In this document: one piece after another, positions 53,130 through 61,361 of the stretch
Numbering within the stretch: position 1 is the first letter of the stretch
Layout of the letters: each line of letters opens with the position of its first letter
NCBI RefSeq assembly: GCF_024714495.1
Contig: NZ_JAMZMJ010000019.1
Span: forward strand, 31,516-95,515
Source: Marinoscillum pacificum
GTDB lineage: Bacteria; Bacteroidota; Bacteroidia; Cytophagales; Cyclobacteriaceae
Length of the DNA: 64,000 bases
Reading direction: 5' to 3'
Notes under the pieces: generated by a model
Database searches by the model: none
Told to the model about the DNA's origin: nothing
What the model saw: only the letters and a program-made list of their open reading frames with translations
Made by a program: the position numbers and the translations under genes

Positions 53130-54062
53130 TTATTGATTTGATAATTGATTAGCCTCCTCTGCCGTGAGCCTTTTTCCTCCTCCTGCCACGGCCGACACGT
53201 TGAAAAAACCCGCTACGGCAGTATTAGAGTTTGGGTTTGTGGTATAGATATTGGTGGAGACATTTGCCAGCGGAACCGCAAACAATTCTGAGAATCCACC
53301 AGGTCTATCTGTCTGAGTCTTGACGGCTGACAAGTAATCATATGCAGCAGGATCTATGGAATGAATCTCCACATAAACCGAATCTCCAATATCATAAGGT
53401 GGCAAGTAATAGTTCGCTCGATCTTCACGCTCTACCAATGGGTTGATATAGTCCTTTCTGATGGTTTTATGAAACACCACTCCATCCACTTCTTGTCCAG
53501 CTCCAAACCCAGCATCGTAGGCAATATTGATTTCAGATGGTTTATTGAGCAACACCCCATTCTTCCAGGCTTTGATCCAGTAGGTATCTCCTGCTCCCAC
53601 TAAATCCTGTGCGTAAAACTCAGCGGAGAAATACTCACTTAGAATGTTATAATCCTCCGGATTGTAACTAAAAACTACCGAATCAACTGGAGGAACTTCT
53701 CCTAAATGTGTTCTAGATTCAAAGAGCTCTCCTGCGACCTGCACAGTTAGTAAATAATCATGTCCGATCTCCCCAAAAACCGATTCACTGGAAAAGACAT
53801 ACCCTTTTTCTGACTCCAGGAAGATGTATTGCTTACTAGATGTTAGGTCTTTAATCGTCACTACAGCTCCTGAAACCATTTCAGGCTCCGTCTGATCAAA
53901 ATACCCTTGAGATCTTGTGATATAAATGAACTGATCAGGTTGATCATGTTTTAACCAGGCATCCACTACGATGATTTCAGCAGGAGCATCTAGCTCCGGA
54001 TAAATGGTGCTTTCACAGGCCATTAGACACACCAATAGTGTTAAATGAATGAACTTTTTCAT
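53130..54062 (-). CDS. DUF4249 lipoprotein
   Basis: 310 aa. SPII signal (lipobox CLMAC, Cys16). ELDAPAEIIVVDAWLKHDQPDQFIYITRSQGYF and SGAVVTIKDLTSSKQYIF mark the N-terminal immunoglobulin-like segment usual for DUF4249. These lipoproteins are regularly encoded directly after a TonB-dependent receptor of the type upstream here (34 bp away), and are thought to cap or assist it, in the way SusD does for SusC (inference). Confidence 0.9.
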   Translation of the reverse strand: MKKFIHLTLLVCLMACESTIYPELDAPAEIIVVDAWLKHDQPDQFIYITRSQGYFDQTEPEMVSGAVVTIKDLTSSKQYIFLESEKGYVFSSESVFGEIGHDYLLTVQVAGELFESRTHLGEVPPVDSVVFSYNPEDYNILSEYFSAEFYAQDLVGAGDTYWIKAWKNGVLLNKPSEINIAYDAGFGAGQEVDGVVFHKTIRKDYINPLVEREDRANYYLPPYDIGDSVYVEIHSIDPAAYDYLSAVKTQTDRPGGFSELFAVPLANVSTNIYTTNPNSNTAVAGFFNVSAVAGGGKRLTAEEANQLSNQ

Positions 54063-54096
54063 TTGCTTAGAATTTAAAATGTGATTTAAGAAATGA

Positions 54097-56490
54097 TTAA
54101 AATTTGAAATTGTAGCTGATAGCAGGAATCAACGTTCCTAACATGGACATTTGCTTCGCTGTGGTTTCAACATTGGTAGCACCTTGTCTTTCCGTACCTT
54201 GTGAAAAGTAGATACTAAACGGATTTTCACGAGCATAAACATTGTAAACAGATACTACCAGTTGGTCATTGATTGACTTCTTTTTGTTGGGTTTCCCCAA
54301 TTGTTTGATGGTTACAGAAAGATCCAGTCGGTGATAATCAGGAGCTCGGAAGTTATTTCTACTTCCTCCTTTGATGTAAGGAATCACATAGCCATTGACA
54401 GTCATTCGATCCGTAGGGAATGTTGCTGGTGTCCCCGACATGAAACTGAAGTTAGTTGACAAGGAATACTTATCTGAAAGGTCATAAAACGCAGCAACTT
54501 TCAAATTATGTCGTTGATCAAAACTGGTTGCATACCACTTTCCAGTTCGGTTGACTAAATCGGATCCGTAATTGATCCCATCTACTTTGATCTCTGATTT
54601 CCCCAATGTATAGCTCACCCATCCTGTCAGTCGACCTGTATTCTTACGCAGATAAAATTCCAATCCGTAGCTTCTACCTATTCCTGACAGTAACTGTGCA
54701 TCCAGATATTCATTGACAAACAAATCCGCTCCATCAATGTAATCCACTTGATTGCTCGTCCATTTGTAATATCCTTCTAAAGACGCTTCCCAGGCATTTC
54801 CATCTATATTTTTAAAATAGCCAAGTGCGACTTGCTGTCCTTTCTGAGGAAGTACATTATTGTTACTCGGATACCAAATATCAGTTGGTGTAGAGACATT
54901 GATGTTAGAGATCTGATGCAAGTATTGAATGGTCCGATTATAGCTGGCCTTTACTGATGAGTTCGTACTCAATTGATATTTGGCACTGAAGCGCGGTTCC
55001 AAATTATTGGTATAATCACTCGCTTTTCCATCTACCACTTTTTGTATGGCGATCAAAGGCTTTTCTATACCTGCTACGGTATCTCCGTAATGGTATCGAA
55101 ATCCTCCCAAACGCATGAATTGACTCCACCTCATCCCATATTCCACAGAGAGTTTGGATCCAAAATCCTGCGAATTAGATGCGTAAACAGATGATTCCAA
55201 TGCTCGTTTCTCTCCTAAATCAATCTCCGTGGTTACTCCTCCATTGATCACTTCAGCCACAGCTGGTTTAAAACCATAAAGGATCGCTTCTCCACCGAAA
55301 GTCAATTCATTCGTAGGATTGATACTCCAGGCATATTCCGGTTTGAAGTTGAAGGTCTCAATACTGGATTTCCAATCAAAACTATCTCGTGAATCACCAA
55401 AACTAAACCCGTAATCATATAAGCTGTAATACAAACTATAATTGCTAAACAGATTCTGACTTATCAGATTGTTCCAACGAAGGGTAGCCGTTCTATTTCC
55501 CCAGTCAAAACCCGTGGTTTCTCCAAAATCAAAGACATCACGCCCCCAGTAACCCGATGCAAATACTCGATTCTTCTCATTGATATTGAGGTTGACTTTT
55601 GCTGTAAGATCATAGAAGTATAACCCACCATCTTCCAGCATATCGGTTAAAGCCTTTGCAAACACGTCTGCATACGAGCGTCTGGCAGCCAGGATAAAAG
55701 AAGCCTTATCCTTTTTCAATGGACCTTCCACAGATAAACGGCTAAATACTGTACCAATACCTCCATTTACCTCGTACCTCTTATTATTCCCCTCTTTCAT
55801 TCGGATATCAAGAACGGAAGATAATCGACCACCATATTTAGCTGGAATACCTCCTTTGTAAAGCTTCACATCCTTCACCGCATCTGGATTGAAAACGGAG
55901 AAAAAGCCAAACATATGTGACGACTGATATACCGGAGCTTCATCCAACAAAACCAGATTTTGTCCTACAGTCCCTCCTCTCACATTAAAGCCAGGTGCTC
56001 CTTCTCCTACGGAAGTGACTCCCGGCAGCATTTGTATGCTCTTGATCACGTCTACTTCACCTGCAAAAGCAGGCATACTTTTGATCGATTGAATGTCCAA
56101 AGAGACCGTACTCATTTCCGTGGTGGATACGTTGGCATCCTCTGCCTTACTAGCGATAACAACTGCTTCCAATTGTTCACTCATCATACTGAGTTCCACA
56201 TCAAACTGACTATTCGATTGTAATTCGACTGTATGACTCTTGGCTTCATACCCTACATATCGATAAGAAATGCTGTATTCACCTTTGGGTAAAGTGATTG
56301 CATAATACCCATACACGTTTGTGATGGTACCGTTAGAAATTTCATTGACATAGACCGTAGCGCCAATCAATGCTTCTCCGTTGCTTTCGTCCCGCACATA
56401 GCCACCAATAGTGACTTGCTCCTGGGCAGTCAGCCTCACTATGGAGAGAAAGAGACTGAAGGTTAAGACCAATTTGTTTTGAGCTTTCAT
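54097..56490 (-). CDS. TonB-dependent receptor with carboxypeptidase-D-like N domain
   Basis: 797 aa. Signal peptide ends RLTAQE; N-terminal domain VTIGGYVRDESNGEALIGATVYVNEISNGTITNVYGYYAITLPKG; plug with GVTSVGEGAPGFNVRGGTVGQNLVLLDEAPVYQSSHMFGFFSVFNPDAV; 22-strand-type barrel ending GTLIPAISYNFKF. This is the DUF4249-linked receptor class rather than the SusC class. The substrate is not known. An AraC regulator gene lies just upstream on the same strand and is likely to control it. Confidence 0.93.
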   Translation of the reverse strand: MKAQNKLVLTFSLFLSIVRLTAQEQVTIGGYVRDESNGEALIGATVYVNEISNGTITNVYGYYAITLPKGEYSISYRYVGYEAKSHTVELQSNSQFDVELSMMSEQLEAVVIASKAEDANVSTTEMSTVSLDIQSIKSMPAFAGEVDVIKSIQMLPGVTSVGEGAPGFNVRGGTVGQNLVLLDEAPVYQSSHMFGFFSVFNPDAVKDVKLYKGGIPAKYGGRLSSVLDIRMKEGNNKRYEVNGGIGTVFSRLSVEGPLKKDKASFILAARRSYADVFAKALTDMLEDGGLYFYDLTAKVNLNINEKNRVFASGYWGRDVFDFGETTGFDWGNRTATLRWNNLISQNLFSNYSLYYSLYDYGFSFGDSRDSFDWKSSIETFNFKPEYAWSINPTNELTFGGEAILYGFKPAVAEVINGGVTTEIDLGEKRALESSVYASNSQDFGSKLSVEYGMRWSQFMRLGGFRYHYGDTVAGIEKPLIAIQKVVDGKASDYTNNLEPRFSAKYQLSTNSSVKASYNRTIQYLHQISNINVSTPTDIWYPSNNNVLPQKGQQVALGYFKNIDGNAWEASLEGYYKWTSNQVDYIDGADLFVNEYLDAQLLSGIGRSYGLEFYLRKNTGRLTGWVSYTLGKSEIKVDGINYGSDLVNRTGKWYATSFDQRHNLKVAAFYDLSDKYSLSTNFSFMSGTPATFPTDRMTVNGYVIPYIKGGSRNNFRAPDYHRLDLSVTIKQLGKPNKKKSINDQLVVSVYNVYARENPFSIYFSQGTERQGATNVETTAKQMSMLGTLIPAISYNFKF

Positions 56491-56614
56491 TTTACTTTCT
56501 TGGTTTGAATGAGATGTAAAATTGAATTAGCTCAAAACCGAATACTTGACAGTTTGTGCCAATGAATTGACACTTCAGGCCAAAGCCATATTTCAGTGCA
56601 GAAATAGAGGATTG

Positions 56615-57607
56615 TTAACTACGCTGTTGCTTTTGATAATCTAAAGGAGATTGACCAGTCCATCGCTTAAAGGCTCTATTAAATGCACTTTGCTCTGAAA
56701 ATCCTGTTTGGAATGCGATCTCGGCCATGGATTGCGAACTGTTTCTGATGAGTGAAGAAGCAACTTCCTGCTGAATATTCTGAACATAATCACGAAAAGT
56801 ATGTCCTTTATCAGACAACCTACGCTTAAGTGTCCGTGCACTCATGCCCAGATACTCACTTACCTGGATAATACTTGGAATACCACTCGGAAGGGATTCA
56901 GCAATCAATTGATGCACTTCCTTAAGCAGCTGATCTGCATTGGAATGTATTCCTCGCTTTTCTTCTGCCATTCGCTCCTCCAAATAAGCATTGATACTTT
57001 TATCTGCTTTGATCGTTTGAACATTCAGATCATTGGTCTTGAATTGCAGGGAATAGATGGGTTGTGCAAAATTGACAGGACACTGGAAAAAGTCCTGAAA
57101 TTGAGATGTATCACTACAGAAGTGTTTGAAATCCACTCTAACAGGTGTAATGTCCTTACCGGTAACTTCCTGAAGCACGTTGACAATCATGACAAAAGAG
57201 ACTTCATTGGAAATCTCTACTCCTCGGCGACTGGCATCTCGAAATAAATTGATTTTTGTTATGCCGTTAACCTCTTCGATTTGCAGACTACCATAATCAG
57301 TTACCAAAACCATGAATCGCTCCAAACGATCAATCACTTCTTTGGCTAACCAACAAGTTTTCCATGATAGTCCTAGCGTGCCATAATCATCACATACAAG
57401 CTGTTTGCCTTGCTTCACTGAAAATGAAGCACCGGCCCTGTGATCTCCTAATTCATAGACATCAAACAACAAGTCAATTGGGATGTACTTTGCATTTTGC
57501 TGTAGCTCTACAGAAGAATGATGAGCATTTAACGAGGAAGACGGCATCCCTTCGCTCAATGCGAGGTTTGTGGCCTTATGATAAATACTGGAGCTAACAA
57601 AATACAT
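56615..57607 (-). CDS. AraC-family regulator with arabinose-binding-type N domain
   Basis: 330 aa. N-terminal Arabinose_bd domain (residues ~30-200: ELGDHRAGASFSVKQGKQLVCDDYGTLGLSWKTCWLAKEVIDRL) as in OruR/ArgR-like AraC proteins, and a C-terminal double HTH (SIIQVSEYLGMSARTLKRRLSDKGHTFRDY, MAEIAFQTGFSEQSAFNRAFKRWTG). It precedes the TonB receptor gene by 124 bp in the same direction. Ligand unknown. Confidence 0.92.
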   Translation of the reverse strand: MYFVSSSIYHKATNLALSEGMPSSSLNAHHSSVELQQNAKYIPIDLLFDVYELGDHRAGASFSVKQGKQLVCDDYGTLGLSWKTCWLAKEVIDRLERFMVLVTDYGSLQIEEVNGITKINLFRDASRRGVEISNEVSFVMIVNVLQEVTGKDITPVRVDFKHFCSDTSQFQDFFQCPVNFAQPIYSLQFKTNDLNVQTIKADKSINAYLEERMAEEKRGIHSNADQLLKEVHQLIAESLPSGIPSIIQVSEYLGMSARTLKRRLSDKGHTFRDYVQNIQQEVASSLIRNSSQSMAEIAFQTGFSEQSAFNRAFKRWTGQSPLDYQKQQRS

Positions 57608-57686
57608 TCTTTGATCAAATGATTATTCTCAAAAATGAAAATAAGCAAATTATCTGGATGTCAATTAGCTGATTGAGTTATTTAGC

Positions 57687-57866
57687 CTAGTCCAAACACA
57701 AATCCAGAACCAATTGCGCTTCATCTCTGCTGATACCATGATGATTAGCTAAAGAAATCAATCGTTTTTTCGAAGCAGCATCTGGTCTTCTTTGTCCATT
57801 AAAACGTATTCGAATTAGTCTAACAAATGCACGAAAGTTCGGATAATCTAGAGATTCAAAAAGCAT
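57687..57866 (-). CDS. Small 59-aa protein, unrecognised
   Basis: An ORF below the usual length cut-off that looks truly coding: MLFESLDYPNFRAFVRL... then basic RIRFNGQRRPDAASKKRL and an acidic C-terminal helix ISRDEAQLVLDLCLD. AGGAAA lies about 4 bp before the ATG. The last segment could form a UBA- or HTH-like helix pair. It stands alone in a 399-bp gap between the AraC and LytTR genes, same strand as both. Function unknown. Confidence 0.55.
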   Translation of the reverse strand: MLFESLDYPNFRAFVRLIRIRFNGQRRPDAASKKRLISLANHHGISRDEAQLVLDLCLD

Positions 57867-58006
57867 ATTTCCTGAATATATTGGTTGATCAATTATGTTA
57901 CTATGCTAATTTGAAGCATTTCAATATATGAATGAGATCAAAAAAGATCAGGAACCATTCTTTCCAGTTGTTTGGCCAGGATTACAAGATAATTGGCGGG
58001 AAATGA

Positions 58007-58696
58007 CTAACGCTTTATCAACTCAGTCAAAACGTTTCTAAAAGTCTGACCAACCGGCACAACATGATCAGCGATCATGATTCTATTCCCTTCAATACTG
58101 CTGATGTGAGGGACTGAGATCACATAGGACTTATGTACCTGTATAAAAGTATCTGAATCTAATGTTTGCATCAATTCTGATATCTTCTCTCGCACCATAA
58201 TTTTTTCGGTTTCCAGCACCAAAGTAGTATAGTTACCAGCCGCTTCTAACAACAGTACCTCGTCCACATTTATTTGTAGATGTTTCTTGTCGCTTTTTAC
58301 GAAAATTCTTCGTGATCCAGCTTCTGTAGAGGTGTTGGGTTTGGAAGTGAAATTGGTGACTTTGTTGATAGCTTTAAGGAATCTTCCAAAATCAAATGGC
58401 TTGAGTAAATAGTCTACCACGTCCAACTCAAACCCCTCTAAAGCATACTCCTGATATGCTGTCGTGACAATAACCTTTGGAGGGTTTTTCAATGTCCTCA
58501 GCATATCAAAACCTCGAAGTTTTGGCATGTTCAGGTCTAGAAATACTAAATCAACTGACTTGCTTTGTAATACCTGTAAGGCCTCCAATGCATCATAGCA
58601 GTCATCCACTTTTTTCAAGTTGGGCAACATTTCACAATAGCCTTCTATGATGTCATGAGCTATCGGCTCATCATCTACTATTAGGTATTTGATCAT
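58007..58696 (-). CDS. LytTR-family response regulator
   Basis: 229 aa. Receiver with acidic pocket VDDEP (Asp8, Asp9), phospho-acceptor Asp54 in VFLDLNMPKLRG and Lys99 in YLLKPFDF. C-terminal LytTR DNA-binding domain (RRIFVKSDKKHLQINVDEVLLLEAAGNYTTLVL, FIQVHKSYVISVPHI). Overlaps its kinase gene by four bases (ATGA), so the two are one operon. Targets unknown. Confidence 0.95.
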   Translation of the reverse strand: MIKYLIVDDEPIAHDIIEGYCEMLPNLKKVDDCYDALEALQVLQSKSVDLVFLDLNMPKLRGFDMLRTLKNPPKVIVTTAYQEYALEGFELDVVDYLLKPFDFGRFLKAINKVTNFTSKPNTSTEAGSRRIFVKSDKKHLQINVDEVLLLEAAGNYTTLVLETEKIMVREKISELMQTLDSDTFIQVHKSYVISVPHISSIEGNRIMIADHVVPVGQTFRNVLTELIKR

Positions 58697-59520
58697 TTCA
58701 GTTTTAGTGTTAACACCGCATTGTATTCACTTTCAGTCTTTTGTATATCCAGGTGGTGTTTTTTAGCATATACCAATTCCAGCCTACGCTTCAAGTTAGC
58801 CAATCCTACTCCGTTAGTGGTTGTTTGCTCCTCCGGATCAAAATTATTAGAAATCGAAAATATTAATTCATCAGCACTGCTCTCTACTTTAATATATACG
58901 TAAGCATCCTTAGTCAAGCGCTCCACCCCATGTTTGAAGGCGTTTTCCACCAATATCACCAAAAGAAGTGGTGTGATTTTGATGTCTTCCGCTGAAAGGT
59001 TTTTATCAAACTGAACATCCACTTTTTTGTGATATCTCATTTGATTTAGTTGAATAACCTGCTCCAAAAATGCAAGGTCTTTTTCGAGTGGAACCTGCTC
59101 ATTTTGACCTTCATATATACTATACCGCATCATCTCCGATAAGCTAACGATCATTTCCTTGGCTTTGGTCGAATCCTTATCTATCAAACCATACAGATTA
59201 TTCAGTACATTGAAAAAGAAATGTGGATTGACTTGGTTTTGAAGATGCATCAACTCCACTTTCATCTTAGCACTTCTAATATTAAGGAGTGCTAAAACAC
59301 GTTGATACATCCATCCTACCGCTATAGCACTTAGAGCAAAAGCCAGCACCACATAAAAGAGGTAGATCATGTATGCCCACATCCCGCCAATATCAATGAC
59401 CACTGATTCTCCACCAGACTTAATCACTTTGTAAGAAATGATTACAAATGGTATAGCCATCAATATGAGCCCTCCAATAAAGAACCTCTTAAGAAATATG
59501 GGATTGAGTATAGATTTCAT
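58693..59520 (-). CDS. LytS/YehU-type sensor histidine kinase
   Basis: 275 aa. Two N-terminal TM helices (~12-30 and ~48-75), His_kinase domain with MHLQNQVNPHFFFNVLNNLYGL (phospho-acceptor His100) and HATPase-like VILVENAFKHGVERL, NGVGLANLKRRL. No separate sensor domain, so it may sense through its membrane part. Partner of the LytTR regulator that follows with a 4-bp overlap. Confidence 0.94.
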   Translation of the reverse strand: MKSILNPIFLKRFFIGGLILMAIPFVIISYKVIKSGGESVVIDIGGMWAYMIYLFYVVLAFALSAIAVGWMYQRVLALLNIRSAKMKVELMHLQNQVNPHFFFNVLNNLYGLIDKDSTKAKEMIVSLSEMMRYSIYEGQNEQVPLEKDLAFLEQVIQLNQMRYHKKVDVQFDKNLSAEDIKITPLLLVILVENAFKHGVERLTKDAYVYIKVESSADELIFSISNNFDPEEQTTTNGVGLANLKRRLELVYAKKHHLDIQKTESEYNAVLTLKLK

Positions 59521-59727
59521 GAAACAAGAATAACTCCGGTATCTAAACTAGAGAAATATTAGTGATCAACTAACCATGTCACGTGATGAACCTATTGGAA
59601 AGTGTGATCAACGCTGCTAATCATGCAAACCTAACAGTATGTCATTCATACCATCACGTTCATCACATAAAATTTCCCACTCCATCAACCCGATCTAGTT
59701 TCGAATCACAATCAAATCAACATCGAA

Positions 59728-60900
59728 ATGAAAAAACGCGTATTAAGATACCTACTACACATTGGAGTAACCGCATTGATTATCTGTATTGGCTTTGTGA
59801 TTACAGTCATTCTACAAGGTGCAGCTTTTAAATACGGAGATCACCCGGCACGTAAAAACCTCAACCAGGAAGGCCCGTATGTTTTCTACCTAAACGATAG
59901 CATCGCAACAGTTCATTACATCTATGGTGATAAAGAGAAAGGCTTCAAGGATCAAGTAGAAACATACTCAACGGATGATGGAATAACTGCATCATGCTTT
60001 TTCCCATTGGATTCTTCCCAGTTTCAATTCACCATCAACCATCAAATAACCATTCCACCAACCTACTATGAAGATAATGAACCCATACTGGCAATCTCGG
60101 ATATAGAAGGAGGATACCAAACATTCAGAGATTTTCTAATAGCCAATAAAGTGATCGACAAGCACCTCAATTGGACGTTTGGAAAAGGACATCTCGTTTT
60201 AGTTGGAGATTTTGTGGATCGTGGATGGTCCGTGACACAAGTGCTTTGGTTTATCTATAAAATGGAGCAAGATGCAAAAGAGCAAGGTGGTCATGTGCAC
60301 TTCATTATCGGAAATCATGAACTTAAAAACTTGCAAGGAATGTATGGCTATACTGCCGACCGATACTTTGCAGCAGCTGCCATCATGGGCAAACTGCACC
60401 ATCACTTATACGATACCAACTCTTTCATAGGCAGATGGCTTTCAAGTAAGAATGTAGCCGAACGCATCAACGGATATCTCTTTGTGCATGGAGGATTACA
60501 TCCTGACCTGGGCAACTCCAATATAACTTTGGAACAAATCAATTCCATCTACAGGAAGAATTACTATCAAGTCTACTACCGTCAACCAAATGAAGGAGCT
60601 GAAAGGTTGATTTTAAGTGATCAGAAAGGAATTTGCTGGTACAGAGGCTACTTCAATGAAGACTTATCTCAGGCTGACGTAGATAAACCGTTGGAAAAGT
60701 TTGGAGCTAAGGCTGTTGTGGTGGGACATACTCTTCAAAAAGAAGTTACCACGCTATACAATGGACGGGTAATCGCCATTGACATCAAGCACCCAAAAGA
60801 CTACCGAAACATTTGGCCTTCTGTGAACTCACAAGGGTTGATCGTAAAAAATGGCCAAACCTACCGCGCTCATGCTGATGGAAGCACTGAAATATTGTAA
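59728..60900 (+). CDS. Membrane-anchored or secreted metallophosphoesterase
   Basis: 390 aa. N-terminal TM/signal helix (HIGVTALIICIGFVITVIL). Calcineurin-like motifs in order: ILAISDIEGGYQTF (D and the unusual E instead of H at the D-x-H position), LVLVGDFVDRG, FIIGNHELKN, FVHGGLHP and VVVGHTLQ. Related proteins are Shewanella-type PPP-like phosphatases. Periplasmic action is likely. Substrate unknown. The DIE in place of DxH motif should be checked against the family. Confidence 0.88.
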   Translation: MKKRVLRYLLHIGVTALIICIGFVITVILQGAAFKYGDHPARKNLNQEGPYVFYLNDSIATVHYIYGDKEKGFKDQVETYSTDDGITASCFFPLDSSQFQFTINHQITIPPTYYEDNEPILAISDIEGGYQTFRDFLIANKVIDKHLNWTFGKGHLVLVGDFVDRGWSVTQVLWFIYKMEQDAKEQGGHVHFIIGNHELKNLQGMYGYTADRYFAAAAIMGKLHHHLYDTNSFIGRWLSSKNVAERINGYLFVHGGLHPDLGNSNITLEQINSIYRKNYYQVYYRQPNEGAERLILSDQKGICWYRGYFNEDLSQADVDKPLEKFGAKAVVVGHTLQKEVTTLYNGRVIAIDIKHPKDYRNIWPSVNSQGLIVKNGQTYRAHADGSTEIL

Positions 60901-60922
60901 AGATTAGATCAAAAAAAGGCAC

Positions 60923-60947
60923 CTGGAGCTCTATGAAGGAGCTCCAG
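60923..60947 (+). terminator. Hairpin after the metallophosphoesterase gene
   Basis: CTGGAGCTC (60923-60931) and GAGCTCCAG (60939-60947) form a 9-bp perfect stem with a 7-nt loop, 23 bp past the stop. The following TCTTTC is a weak T tract; on the other strand a run of seven T precedes it. Probably a terminator. Confidence 0.65.
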
Positions 60948-60971
60948 ACCTCTTTCAAAATATATTGTATT

Positions 60972-61033
60972 AAAAATAGAAACATATTAATTAATATTAC
61001 CGTATTGATATGGTATGAAAAATAGAAATATAT
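60972..61033 (+). promoter_or_regulatory. Candidate PadR operator region
   Basis: TACCGTA (60998-61004) and TATGGTA (61009-61015) make an inverted repeat with one mismatch and a 4-bp spacer. It is flanked by two 16-bp direct repeats, AAAAATAGAAACATAT (60972-60987) and AAAAATAGAAATATAT (61018-61033), the second running up to the ATG at 61035. The layout fits auto-regulation by PadR. Confidence 0.55.
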
Positions 61034-61034
61034 C

Positions 61035-61361
61035 ATGAAAGGATATCTAGGAGAGTTTGAAGAGCTCGTATTGCTAACTATCGCCAACCTAAGAGATGAA
61101 GCTTATGGTGTGGCCATTCTCAACGACATTTCACAAAGGACTAATAGAAAGTTGAGTCTTGGCGCGCTGCATTCCACACTTACTCGACTGGAAGACAAAG
61201 GCTATATCGACTCGGACTTTGGTGAACCCACCAAAGAGCGTGGCGGTCGTCGTAAGCGCTACTTCAAACTCACTTCTGATGCTGTACAGGCTCTTGCCAA
61301 CATGAAATCGCTCCGTGATGAACTGTGGCAAAATGCAGACCTTAAACTGTCTGGTCAGTGA
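61035..61361 (+). CDS. PadR-family transcriptional regulator
   Basis: 108 aa. EFEELVLLTIANLRDEAYGVAILNDISQRTNRKLSLGALHSTLTRLEDKGYIDSDF with the beta wing GGRRKRYFKLT is the PadR winged helix. In Cytophagales it regularly precedes a permease-prefix ABC transporter gene, as here, with a GTGA overlap. It should regulate the transporter; the inducer is unknown. Confidence 0.94.
   Translation: MKGYLGEFEELVLLTIANLRDEAYGVAILNDISQRTNRKLSLGALHSTLTRLEDKGYIDSDFGEPTKERGGRRKRYFKLTSDAVQALANMKSLRDELWQNADLKLSGQ

Noticed and set aside
57928..58041. 37-codon plus-strand ORF (MNEIKKDQEPFF...)
   Set aside because: It looks protein-like at first, but its last third runs antisense into the LytTR gene and it has no clear start signals.
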